A DNA stretch of 31,785 nt from JBAZOY01 sp041648505 (GTDB lineage: Bacteria; Desulfobacterota; Syntrophia; Syntrophales; CG2-30-49-12). Location of the stretch: positions 1 through 31,785 of the forward strand of contig JBAZOY010000025.1 of the NCBI GenBank assembly GCA_041648505.1. The letters are read 5' to 3'. The notes beneath the pieces were generated by a model. That model searched no databases and had not been told where the DNA came from. It was given only the letters and a program-made list of their open reading frames with translations. Shown in pieces: positions 16,151-23,697 of this stretch. Each line of letters begins with the position of its first letter. Positions within the stretch are counted from its first letter, which is position 1. Both the position numbers and the translations under genes were made by a program.

Positions 16151-16248
16151 AGACGGGAGTGGGAATCGAACCCACATCTACTCGCTTTGCAGACGAATAG
16201 CATCACAGATTTGAAGTCTGTGCCGCACGCCAGCACGGTCGTCCCGTC
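16151..16248 (-). tRNA. selC: tRNA-Sec (selenocysteine, anticodon TCA)
   Basis: Read on the minus strand, the 98-base gene has the marks of tRNA-Sec: anticodon stem ACAGA/TCTGT with loop CTTCAAA (anticodon TCA), a 6-bp D stem CCGTGC/GTGCGG with a 4-base loop, a long variable arm (CTATTCG/CGAGTAG), and T arm GTGGG-TTCGAAT-CCCAC. The acceptor GACGGGA pairs with TCCCGTC; I count 7 pairs plus 5 in the T stem, one fewer than the usual bacterial 8+5. No CCA is encoded. It reads UGA as selenocysteine together with SelA, SelB and SelD, none of which is in the window. Confidence 0.9.
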
Positions 16249-16640
16249 ATCTCACTTATAGCGGAAAAATTTTCCCCTCATCTGCTTTAATTCTTTTCAT
16301 AAATTATCAGGAATAAGTCCAATTCTAAATAGTTATAATTCACCGCCAATTATAACTATTTGTTCATCGTATTTCAGGGACCGTCCAAACCGTTCCAGGT
16401 AAGATCACTTCTATATTTAAAGATCTAAAGGTTTGATGACAGCAATTTCGGCAGACGCGCAATTAGATAAATTTGCAGACTGGCACTGATCTCAAAAATA
16501 TTGTATGTTCCCAATGCTTGCCTGTTAATCTCAGGCAGCATAACTTAACGGGTTTTTATCAACCCAGTAATTTCCGCTATGGCAGCTATGTATGTGGCAT
16601 TATCGCAAACCACACCAGCAATAAGGAGTTAATTCTGTTT
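16249..16640. other. Intergenic region between divergent tRNA-Sec and Nudix genes
   Basis: This 390-base region must hold promoters for both directions. TATAAG at 16256-16261 (minus strand) is a poor candidate for tRNA-Sec without a good -35. The one striking element is the perfect palindrome at 16327-16361. A frame continuous with the Nudix gene opens further up, but its N-terminus does not look like part of the protein. Confidence 0.5.
16327..16361. repeat. Perfect 14-bp AT-rich inverted repeat
   Basis: AAATAGTTATAATT (16327-16340) and its exact complement AATTATAACTATTT (16348-16361) flank CACCGCC. The symmetry, spacing and position in a divergent intergenic region suggest a dimer-binding operator; a hairpin in RNA is the alternative. 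Confidence 0.6.
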
Positions 16641-17261
16641 ATGAAAAAATCAGCCAAAGGTGCCGAAGAATATGTTATGGTTTTCGCAACAGACATCCTG
16701 CATCAACTCGGATATTTTCAAGGTCTCTCTTTTGAAACAGAAAAATATCTTAATTTCATTTTAGACCGGGGCAACTACAAATTCATGCAACGGAAGGTAG
16801 CGGAAGAAGACTCCAGTTATAAACAATTGATCCCATACGTGATTCTGCAACATCAGAGAGAAATCTTCAGTTATAGAAGAGGAAAATTGTTATCGGAAAA
16901 AAGACTGCTCGGCAATTATTCAATCGGAATAGGAGGTCATATTTCCATTGACGATCCCAGTTTATTCGGCACAATTTATTCGGAAGGCGTTCACAGAGAG
17001 GTACGGGAAGAGGTTAACATAGAAACGGATTATACTGAAAAGGCTGTAGGACTGATAAACGACGATACCACTGAAGTGGGCAAGGTACATTTCGGTGTCG
17101 TCCATGTCTTCACACTGAATGAGCCTTTAGTTAAACCAAGAGAAAAATCCATTAATGAAACCGGATTTCATAACATATCGGAACTAATCAAGGATATTGA
17201 CAAATTTGAAAACTGGTCACAAATCTGTATCAAAGACATTGATACATTGATACGTTACTAA
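16641..17261 (+). CDS. Nudix-domain protein
   Basis: The 206-residue product has a Nudix-like centre: GIGGHIS near residues 96-102, then EGVHREVREEVNI at 115-127, which matches the E...REUxEE part of the Nudix box. The box is imperfect: the spacing from glycine to the first glutamate is long, and the late glycine is Asn126. Nudix enzymes cleave nucleoside diphosphate derivatives, but such divergent members are often uncharacterised. AAGGAG at 16623-16628 is 12 bases from the ATG, a little far; the open frame also continues upstream for 56 codons. The resB gene starts 19 bases later. Confidence 0.7.
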   Translation: MKKSAKGAEEYVMVFATDILHQLGYFQGLSFETEKYLNFILDRGNYKFMQRKVAEEDSSYKQLIPYVILQHQREIFSYRRGKLLSEKRLLGNYSIGIGGHISIDDPSLFGTIYSEGVHREVREEVNIETDYTEKAVGLINDDTTEVGKVHFGVVHVFTLNEPLVKPREKSINETGFHNISELIKDIDKFENWSQICIKDIDTLIRY

Positions 17262-17280
17262 GTCAGTAATAGATAAATTC

Positions 17281-18672
17281 ATGAGCAATTTAAAGAAAAA
17301 TAGTGCCTGGTCTTTTTTGTCCTCCTTAAAACTAACGATTGTTCTTTTTATCGTCATCACTATTGTATCTATTATAGGAACTCTTGTCCCACAGGGAGAG
17401 TCCGCTCGTGGATTTGCCGATCACCTTGCCCCTGGTTCGGCTGTTATTTTCCATAAATTGCAGTTGTTCAATATCTACCGCTCTGTCTGGTTGATTACCC
17501 CATTGATCCTCCTTTGCCTCAACCTGGTCATTTGTTCCTGGAAGCGATTTGCCACTTCCTGGCGGCTTTTCCGTAAAGCCTGCTCTTCCAGTAGTCCTGC
17601 CTGGCCACATGCCTTTGAAAATTTACATCCTGAAAGGGCGGTTTTCTCGAAAGGGAGATTGGATGCAGAATCTGTCAGGATGGAAAATCTTCTTAAAAAG
17701 AAATACCCGAAGGCACAGCGGAAGGAAACAGAAAAGGCTACCTGTTTACATGGACAGAAAGGTATCTTCTCATATTTTGGCGTGTATATTGTCCATCTGA
17801 GCGTATTGATTATCATTGGAGGCGTAGTCACAGGAGCCCTTGCCGGATTTGATGCCTATGTAGAGATAGCCGAGGGCGAATCCACAGATACAGTTTTGGA
17901 ACAGGGCTTTGAGAAGAAGAAACTTGATTTTACGATTTACTGTAACCGGTTTTCCCTCGATTTCTATGACAACGGTATGCCTAAATCATATCAGTCAGAC
18001 CTCTCCTTCCTGAAGGATAACAAGGTTGTTTACAAAGAAAAGCTCCTCGTTAATCACCCCGTAACATTCGAGGGTATCCGTTTCTATCAGTCGAATTACG
18101 GCATAATTCCCGGTGGTAAGGCGGTCATTACCGTTACAAAGGGTAACGAAAATATATCTGTGATCAAAGCCGGCACTGGGGATGGATTTACGTTACCGGA
18201 AAATGATGCAAAAGTCGAAATCCACCGCATAGAGGAGAATTTCATGGGTATCGGGCCGGCAGCCAAGATAAGTGTCAAGTCAGGGGAGAAGAATCTCCAG
18301 TTCTGGATTTTCCAGCACATTGAGATGATAACAGAAAATAATCCCGGATTATCGGAACAGGTACCCCTCTTTAACCCGGGACTGTTCAAGCCTTACATCT
18401 TTTCCTTAAGCCGCATTGAAAGTAAATACTATACCGGCCTGAAGGTCAATCGAGACCCCGGCGTCGCAGTCGTGGCAACCGGTTCCATTTTTCTGTTCCT
18501 TGGATTTATGATTGTATTTTTTCAGTCTCATCGGCAAATCTGGATCAAACTGGAGAGCGGTGGGGAAGGGACACGGATCAGCATAGCCGGGAGAAGTAAT
18601 AAAGACCATGCCGGCATGCAGCGAGAACTGGCATACTTTATGGGAAAGGCAAAAACAGACAACAGGTATTAA
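17281..18672 (+). CDS. resB: ResB/Ccs1 cytochrome c biogenesis protein
   Basis: ResB works with CcsA/B in System II to deliver and attach heme to apocytochrome c outside the inner membrane. The 463-residue protein has N-terminal membrane segments (about 18-37 and 66-83), a third near 160-185 (FGVYIVHLSVLIIIGGVV), a large exported loop (about 190-390) and a last segment at about 400-420. The motif GTLVPQG near the first segment and the loop stretch VTFEGIRFYQSNYG are typical of ResB. No strong ribosome site precedes the ATG. Five bases separate it from ccsB, so they form an operon. Confidence 0.9.
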   Translation: MSNLKKNSAWSFLSSLKLTIVLFIVITIVSIIGTLVPQGESARGFADHLAPGSAVIFHKLQLFNIYRSVWLITPLILLCLNLVICSWKRFATSWRLFRKACSSSSPAWPHAFENLHPERAVFSKGRLDAESVRMENLLKKKYPKAQRKETEKATCLHGQKGIFSYFGVYIVHLSVLIIIGGVVTGALAGFDAYVEIAEGESTDTVLEQGFEKKKLDFTIYCNRFSLDFYDNGMPKSYQSDLSFLKDNKVVYKEKLLVNHPVTFEGIRFYQSNYGIIPGGKAVITVTKGNENISVIKAGTGDGFTLPENDAKVEIHRIEENFMGIGPAAKISVKSGEKNLQFWIFQHIEMITENNPGLSEQVPLFNPGLFKPYIFSLSRIESKYYTGLKVNRDPGVAVVATGSIFLFLGFMIVFFQSHRQIWIKLESGGEGTRISIAGRSNKDHAGMQRELAYFMGKAKTDNRY

Positions 18673-18677
18673 GAGAA

Positions 18678-19517
18678 ATGATTAACACCACCATTCTAAG
18701 CGTAGTTACCTTCATCTATTTTGGCTCATTTGTATTTTATCTTTTCAACATGGTAACGGGCAGGAAATTCTGGGGGCCTATGGCCTCACTTACGGCACTG
18801 ATCGGGTTATTGTCCCACACAGTATCCTTGATTATCAGATGGATCGAATCGTATAACCTTGGCATTGGTCATATTCCTCTTTCTAATTTTTACGAATCAC
18901 TCACTTTTTTTGCCTGGACGATCATATTCCTGTATCTGATCGTAGAATGGCGAACAAAAAATAAAAGTTTCGGCACCTTTGTCGTACCCTTTGCCTTCAT
19001 TCTTATGGCCTTTGCTTCTCTCTCACCTGATATAAATAACCGCATCCAGCCTCTTATTCCGGCACTGCAGAGTAACTGGCTGACAATCCATGTTATTACC
19101 TGTTTCCTGGGATATGCCTCTTTTGCCATCTCATGTTCCCTCGGACTTATGTATCTCTTAAAGAAGTTGGAATACAGTCAAAAGAATTCATCAATCTTCC
19201 CGAGATTTATTCCTTCCTTAGCTATTCTGGATGAGATGAACTATCAGAGTATTGTTTTAGGTTTTGTTTTTCTGACCCTCGGGATCATGACCGGCGCGAT
19301 CTGGGCACACTATGCCTGGGGAACATACTGGAGCTGGGACCCGAAAGAAACATGGTCGTTTATTACATGGCTTATCTATGCGACCATACTTCATACCCGT
19401 TTTATCCGGGGATGGCGGGGAAAGCGCATGGCAATCGCGGCAATTATCGGATTTGCCTCTGTCCTGTTCACCTACTTAGGCGTTAATTACCTCCCCAGTC
19501 TCCACAGTTATCTCTGA
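18678..19517 (+). CDS. ccsB: CcsB/CcsA heme-handling protein of cytochrome c biogenesis
   Basis: The 279-residue polytopic protein carries the tryptophan-rich WWD signature at about residues 214-225 (WGTYWSWDPKETW), which binds heme on the outer face, and conserved-type histidines at 47, 138, 211 and 239. With ResB it forms the System II cytochrome c synthase. The ATG follows AAGAGAA just after the resB stop. The pair implies c-type cytochromes and thus respiratory or electron-transfer capacity in this anaerobe. Confidence 0.93.
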   Translation: MINTTILSVVTFIYFGSFVFYLFNMVTGRKFWGPMASLTALIGLLSHTVSLIIRWIESYNLGIGHIPLSNFYESLTFFAWTIIFLYLIVEWRTKNKSFGTFVVPFAFILMAFASLSPDINNRIQPLIPALQSNWLTIHVITCFLGYASFAISCSLGLMYLLKKLEYSQKNSSIFPRFIPSLAILDEMNYQSIVLGFVFLTLGIMTGAIWAHYAWGTYWSWDPKETWSFITWLIYATILHTRFIRGWRGKRMAIAAIIGFASVLFTYLGVNYLPSLHSYL

Positions 19518-19683
19518 TTTGTAGAGTCCACCCCTTTTTTTTGGGACACTTGCTTTTTGTTTAGACCGAGAGTATAGATGATCCCACCTGTATGTGCATG
19601 AGAGAGACTAAGATCATAATTAGATGAGGACAATGCCGAAAAAAAGTTAAACACGGCAGGCAAATGGATAACGGAAGATATCT

Positions 19684-20331
19684 TTGGAACTGATCGCCAC
19701 TTTTTTAGACTTTTTTATTCATCTTGACAGACATCTGGGTATCATCATCCAGAATTTAGGTGGATGGACCTATCTACTCGTCTTCCTCATTATCTTCTGT
19801 GAAACAGGATTGGTTGTAACCCCCCTGCTACCCGGAGATTCTCTCCTTTTTGGCCTGGGGGCCTTCGCAGCCACAGGTGTTCTTGAACTTGAGTGGCTGA
19901 TCATTCTTCTTTCCATTGCGGCCGTGGCAGGAGACACGGTAAACTATACGGTGGGGAAATTTATCGGTCCTAAGATTTTCCATAAAGAAAACGTCCGGTT
20001 TTTAAACAGGGAATACCTGGACCGCACCCATCGGTTTTACGAAAAATACGGGGGAAAGACCATTATTATAGCGCGATTCGTTCCGATTATTCGCACCTTT
20101 GCACCTTTTGTAGCCGGAATCGGCACTATGAGCTACCTGCGTTTTGCCTCTTACAACGTTTTGGGCGGCATTTCCTGGGTTGTCATCTTTATTTCCGCGG
20201 GTTACTATTTCGGTAATCTTCACTATGTTAAGCAAAATTTCTCGCTGGTCATTTTTGCTATTATCGTCTTTTCTATAATGCCGGCCGTGATCGAGTTCCT
20301 TCGTCACCACCTTAGCCGGAAATCTTCATAA
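19684..20331 (+). CDS. DedA/SNARE-associated family membrane protein
   Basis: DedA proteins are inner-membrane proteins recently tied to lipid-carrier (undecaprenyl phosphate) flipping and membrane homeostasis. The 215-residue product has hydrophobic segments near 10-35, 45-85, 140-165 and 175-200, and the family stretches VTPLLPGDSLLFGLGAFA and ARFVPIIRTFAPFVAGI with its two arginines. The start is TTG, chosen from GGAAG six bases upstream. A 165-base gap follows ccsB, so it is probably its own unit. Confidence 0.9.
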   Translation: MELIATFLDFFIHLDRHLGIIIQNLGGWTYLLVFLIIFCETGLVVTPLLPGDSLLFGLGAFAATGVLELEWLIILLSIAAVAGDTVNYTVGKFIGPKIFHKENVRFLNREYLDRTHRFYEKYGGKTIIIARFVPIIRTFAPFVAGIGTMSYLRFASYNVLGGISWVVIFISAGYYFGNLHYVKQNFSLVIFAIIVFSIMPAVIEFLRHHLSRKSS

Positions 20332-20424
20332 AAGTATTTTGAAAATTAACGATTTTTTCAGTATGATGGTACAATAAGTCAAAAAGGCATCAGGCTTCCC
20401 TGGCTGAAAAAAGGAGACGGTCTC

Positions 20425-21300
20425 TTGAAGAAGAAAGTAATCACCTGTTTTCTTATTATACTGATATTGTCAGGATTTGTTTCGGCAGGCAGTGCAGAAG
20501 ACAAAAGCAAAAAGACAAGCATCGTTGAAGTCGGTAACGATGTGATGATCAAAAAGAACATGAAAGTACGCAACGCTGTAGCCATCGGGGGACAGGTTAC
20601 CGTACTCGGTACAGTTGAACGTCACGTCGTGGCTATCGGAGGGTCTGTTGTCTTAACGAAAGCATCATTTGTAGGTGGAAACGTTGTTTCCATTGGAGGA
20701 GTCATTGTCCGGGGCAGAGGCGCTGAAGTTCAAGGCCGTCTGTTTGAGCTTAACCTTTCAGATATCTCCGCGGCTATATCAGAAACATTAAACGAAGGCT
20801 GGAACGGATGGTCCTCGATTTTTGCAATCATCTCTCTTTCCATCTTCCTTGCTGTCTCCATCATAGCACTGTTGATTACCCACCTGTTTCCGGGACCTGT
20901 CCACATTGTTTCCGCGGCTATAAAAGAAAATACATGGCGCGTAACCATGGGGGGTATTTTTGCGCTGGTGTTGATTGCTCCCCTGGCTTTGCTATTAACC
21001 CTTTCGGTAGTAGGAATTATATTGATCCCGTTGGAAATGGTTATCGTCACATCAGCTGCCCTGTTCGGCTTCATCGCCGTGGCCCGGCTTTTTGGGGAAA
21101 AAATATTAAAAATATTAAAAAAGACCGAAAGGAGTATGGTTCAGGAGACTTTACTGGGGCTTATCTTTCTTTGGTTAATAGGCTGGATTCCATTTGTAGG
21201 CTCGATGGTGAAGGCAATTGCCATTGTTCTTGGAATGGGAGGAGTCCTCATAACCCGTTTTGGCACAGTAACGGGTCGATCCCCCTCCCCTATTCCCTGA
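20425..21300 (+). CDS. Bactofilin-like exported domain fused to a membrane region
   Basis: The 291-residue protein begins with a signal-like segment (KKKVITCFLIILILSGFVSA), then residues 35-105 form a short repeat series rich in GG and V at regular spacing (AVAIGGQVTVLGTVERHVVAIGG, NVVSIGGVIVRGRG), as in bactofilin-type beta-helices. Four to five hydrophobic segments follow (about 128-155, 170-205, 208-228, 242-285). The TTG start follows AAGGAG by 8 bases. Related proteins are annotated 'polymer-forming cytoskeletal protein', but most of those are cytoplasmic; here the repeat should lie outside. The function is unknown. It converges with mdh, 10 bases apart. Confidence 0.7.
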   Translation: MKKKVITCFLIILILSGFVSAGSAEDKSKKTSIVEVGNDVMIKKNMKVRNAVAIGGQVTVLGTVERHVVAIGGSVVLTKASFVGGNVVSIGGVIVRGRGAEVQGRLFELNLSDISAAISETLNEGWNGWSSIFAIISLSIFLAVSIIALLITHLFPGPVHIVSAAIKENTWRVTMGGIFALVLIAPLALLLTLSVVGIILIPLEMVIVTSAALFGFIAVARLFGEKILKILKKTERSMVQETLLGLIFLWLIGWIPFVGSMVKAIAIVLGMGGVLITRFGTVTGRSPSPIP

Positions 21301-21310
21301 CGATATAGGA

Positions 21311-22243
21311 TCAGTCCATATTTTTCATAGCCTTGACAAGTTCCTGAACGGCAGCGGCTGATTTCTTCAAAGCCGCCATTTCCTCATCAGTCAAGGATAT
21401 CTGGATAACCTCTTCAACACCAGATGCTCCCAACTTTATCGGAACTCCTATAAAAAGCCCTTCAATCCCGTATTCACCCTTCAGATAAGTGGCACAGGGA
21501 AGGATTTTCTTCTTATCCTTAAGGATCGATTCTGCCATTTCAACAGCGGCAGAAGCAGGAGCATAATAGGCGCTGCCGGTCTTCAACAGTCCGACAATCT
21601 CAGCACCACCGTTGCGGGTCCTGTCCACTATCGCATCGATACGATCCTTCGGGAGCAACTCCGTGATCGGAATACCGGCAACTGTTGAGTACCGGGGAAG
21701 TGGAACCATCGTGTCTCCATGCCCTCCAAGGACAGAAGCATGAATATTCTCCACGGATACATTAAGCTCCATGGAGATAAAGGCACGGAAGCGGGCCGAG
21801 TCAAGCACACCAGCCATACCAATGACCCTGTTTTTGGGGAAACCACTCGCATCAAACGCTACGTGACACATGGCATCCAGAGGATTGCTGACAATTATCA
21901 GGACAGCTTCAGGGGACAACTTTGCGACCTCTTCCGTAACACTCTTGATAATCTTTTTATTGGTTGCCAGAAGATCATCCCGGCTCATACCAGGTTTTCT
22001 CGCTATACCGGCGGTAATGACAACAATATCAGACCCGGCCGATTCTGCGTATCCGTTTGAACCTGTGATATGTGAATCATGCTTTTCAATGGGGGCCGCT
22101 TCAGCGAGATCCAAGGCCTTACCCTGAGGCACACCTTCTATGATGTCAATGAGAACCACATCGCATAACTGCTTTTCCGCCAGTCTCTGCGCCACGGTTC
22201 CTCCCACATTACCTGCACCCACAACGGTAACTTTTTTGTCCAT
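21311..22243 (-). CDS. mdh: Malate dehydrogenase (lactate-dehydrogenase-like type)
   Basis: The enzyme interconverts malate and oxaloacetate with NAD. The 310-residue protein has the Rossmann start VTVVGAGNVG with Asp33 for the adenosine ribose, substrate-binding Arg82 and Arg88 in ARKPGMSRDD, the Asp148-Arg151 pair and catalytic His175 in GGHGDTMVP. Arg82 at the specificity loop supports malate over lactate. GAGGAGAG precedes the ATG. The length and motifs match the MDH type 3 group common in anaerobes and archaea. It stands alone here. Confidence 0.93.
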   Translation of the reverse strand: MDKKVTVVGAGNVGGTVAQRLAEKQLCDVVLIDIIEGVPQGKALDLAEAAPIEKHDSHITGSNGYAESAGSDIVVITAGIARKPGMSRDDLLATNKKIIKSVTEEVAKLSPEAVLIIVSNPLDAMCHVAFDASGFPKNRVIGMAGVLDSARFRAFISMELNVSVENIHASVLGGHGDTMVPLPRYSTVAGIPITELLPKDRIDAIVDRTRNGGAEIVGLLKTGSAYYAPASAAVEMAESILKDKKKILPCATYLKGEYGIEGLFIGVPIKLGASGVEEVIQISLTDEEMAALKKSAAAVQELVKAMKNMD

Positions 22244-22860
22244 TCTTTCTCTCCTCTCGTTTGTTAATTGGTCTGTTATTTACCCCTCACGGCTTATGAT
22301 TACTCCCGCTCTTCGCGAATGCCATTAGCCGTTATGGGATTTAAATTATTTTTTAACCTGACATTGTTCCACTTGAAAAACTCACGGAAAGGTATCCTCC
22401 GGAAAGGCCAGAAAGGATAAAAGGAAAAGATGTTAACCTGTTCTGGTGATCCTTTAAGGGTTGATCATAATCCTAACGCACAGAACTGTCAACTGTCTTG
22501 TGTAAAATTTACTTCAGGGTTTAATCCTAAGCAGACCACCCTTTTGAGGGCATTCCCAAATATGCCGCTAAAATCCAGTTGCCGCATGGGATTTTGGATA
22601 CCCGGTCGGCTGTATCTATGTTGCAGTTGAACGGTCTTGACATAAAAGAACCCCTTCGTCTATAGTTTACATACTCAAAAGAAAGTTCCTGTCAAAAGAT
22701 GACAGTCTGGAGATATTTACATGATCCTTGGACTGTCTGGAATTCGCAGTTTCATCAATGCTCTATAAGGTTGTCGCAAGGGGTTTATGCTGGCCCGTAT
22801 AAGACACTTTTACAATGTGCAACTTCACCGCAAGAAATTGACCGATTTTTATTTTAACGC
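22244..22860. other. Long intergenic region with an orphan promoter
   Basis: About 620 bases separate mdh from the toxin-antitoxin pair. An open frame of 66 codons at 22430-22630 has no ribosome site and an unlikely composition. The only clear signals are the promoter-like element at 22637-22666 and a small hairpin at 22689-22705 (CTGTCA with TGACAG). No tRNA fold or insertion sequence is visible. Confidence 0.5.
22637..22666 (+). promoter_or_regulatory. Orphan sigma-70-like promoter
   Basis: TTGACA (22637-22642) and TATAGT (22661-22666) are 18 bases apart. Transcription would start near 22673, over 220 bases before the nearest gene (higB), and cross a 6-bp hairpin at 22689-22705. Confidence 0.5.
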
Positions 22861-22889
22861 TTGACGTTAATAGCGCAATGCGTTATCAT
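22855..22889 (+). promoter_or_regulatory. Promoter and likely operator of higBA
   Basis: TTGACG (22861-22866) and TATCAT (22884-22889) are spaced by 17 bases. The inverted repeat TAACGC (22855-22860) / GCGTTA (22880-22885) overlaps both promoter boxes, as expected for self-repression by the HigA antitoxin. The start point would fall at or next to the higB ATG at 22897. Confidence 0.7.
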
Positions 22890-22896
22890 TATTTTT

Positions 22897-23178
22897 ATGA
22901 TAAAAACTTTCCGAGCTAAAGAGGCGGAAAAAATATTTAACCGGCAACTTTCAGGCAAATTACCGCAAAATATTCAACGTATTGCACGCAAGAAGCTGGT
23001 CATTCTTGATGCTGTTCCGGAATTAAATGATTTGCGAATTCCACCGAGTAACCGACTGGAAGCGTTGAAAGGCAATCGGAAAGGTCAATATAGTATACGT
23101 ATAAACGACCAATGGCGGATTTGTTTTAAATGGAGCGATGGTGATGCGTATGATGTTGAAATCACAGATTATCATTAG
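22897..23178 (+). CDS. higB: HigB toxin (RelE/ParE superfamily)
   Basis: The 93-residue protein matches HigB mRNA interferases: KTFRAKEAEKIFN at the start, LDAVPELNDLRIPPSNRLEALKGNR in the middle and the conserved end YSIRINDQWRICFKW. These toxins cleave mRNA at the ribosome. The gene is followed 8 bases later by higA, the reversed toxin-first order typical of HigBA. The frame could open at the TTG at 22861, but that triplet is the -35 box; the ATG at 22897 is chosen by similarity. No ribosome site precedes it. Confidence 0.9.
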   Translation: MIKTFRAKEAEKIFNRQLSGKLPQNIQRIARKKLVILDAVPELNDLRIPPSNRLEALKGNRKGQYSIRINDQWRICFKWSDGDAYDVEITDYH

Positions 23179-23186
23179 GAGATCAT

Positions 23187-23495
23187 ATGAAAAACAAACA
23201 GCTTCCTCCTATCCATCCTGGTGAAATCCTTATGGAGGAATTTTTAGAGCCCATGGGAATCAGTCAGTACCGACTGGCAAAGGATATAAGTGTACCCCCC
23301 AGGCGTATAAATGAAATTGTGCATGGGAAAAGATCCATTACTGCAGATACCGCTCTTCGTTTGGGACGATTTTTTGGCATGTCACCACAGTTCTGGTTAA
23401 ATCTCCAGACCCGTTACGATCTTGAAGTGACAGAGGATTTACTTGAAGATCGACTTGATGACGAGGTGCATACTCTTCAGGTGCAAACAGGATAA
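23187..23495 (+). CDS. higA: HigA antitoxin (XRE-type helix-turn-helix)
   Basis: The 102-residue antitoxin has the HigA/VapI start PPIHPGEILMEEFLEPMGIS and a helix-turn-helix at about 25-62 (QYRLAKDISVPPRRINEIVHGKRSITADTALRLGRFF). It would bind HigB and repress the operon from the palindrome at 22855-22885. AGGAG overlaps the higB stop and sits 6 bases from this ATG. Together they form a two-gene module that may stabilise the neighbouring restriction locus or act in defence. Confidence 0.92.
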   Translation: MKNKQLPPIHPGEILMEEFLEPMGISQYRLAKDISVPPRRINEIVHGKRSITADTALRLGRFFGMSPQFWLNLQTRYDLEVTEDLLEDRLDDEVHTLQVQTG

Positions 23496-23697
23496 TATGT
23501 ACTGAGGTTGTAACTTCACCTTGATGGAAATCGGGAAAAGCAGTGCCACTTTCGTGAAACGTTCCATAAATGGCACTCATGGCTTTTAGAAACCTTTCGT
23601 TTATCGTTTCCCGACCCTTCAGCTCTTCGCTAAACTATGAGACATAAATTAATGGGCTATAAAATTTATAACTTCAGTCACAAAGGAATCTGATTTA

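Noticed and set aside
22430..22630. Open frame of 66 codons before higBA
   Set aside because: No ribosome site and no protein-like pattern.
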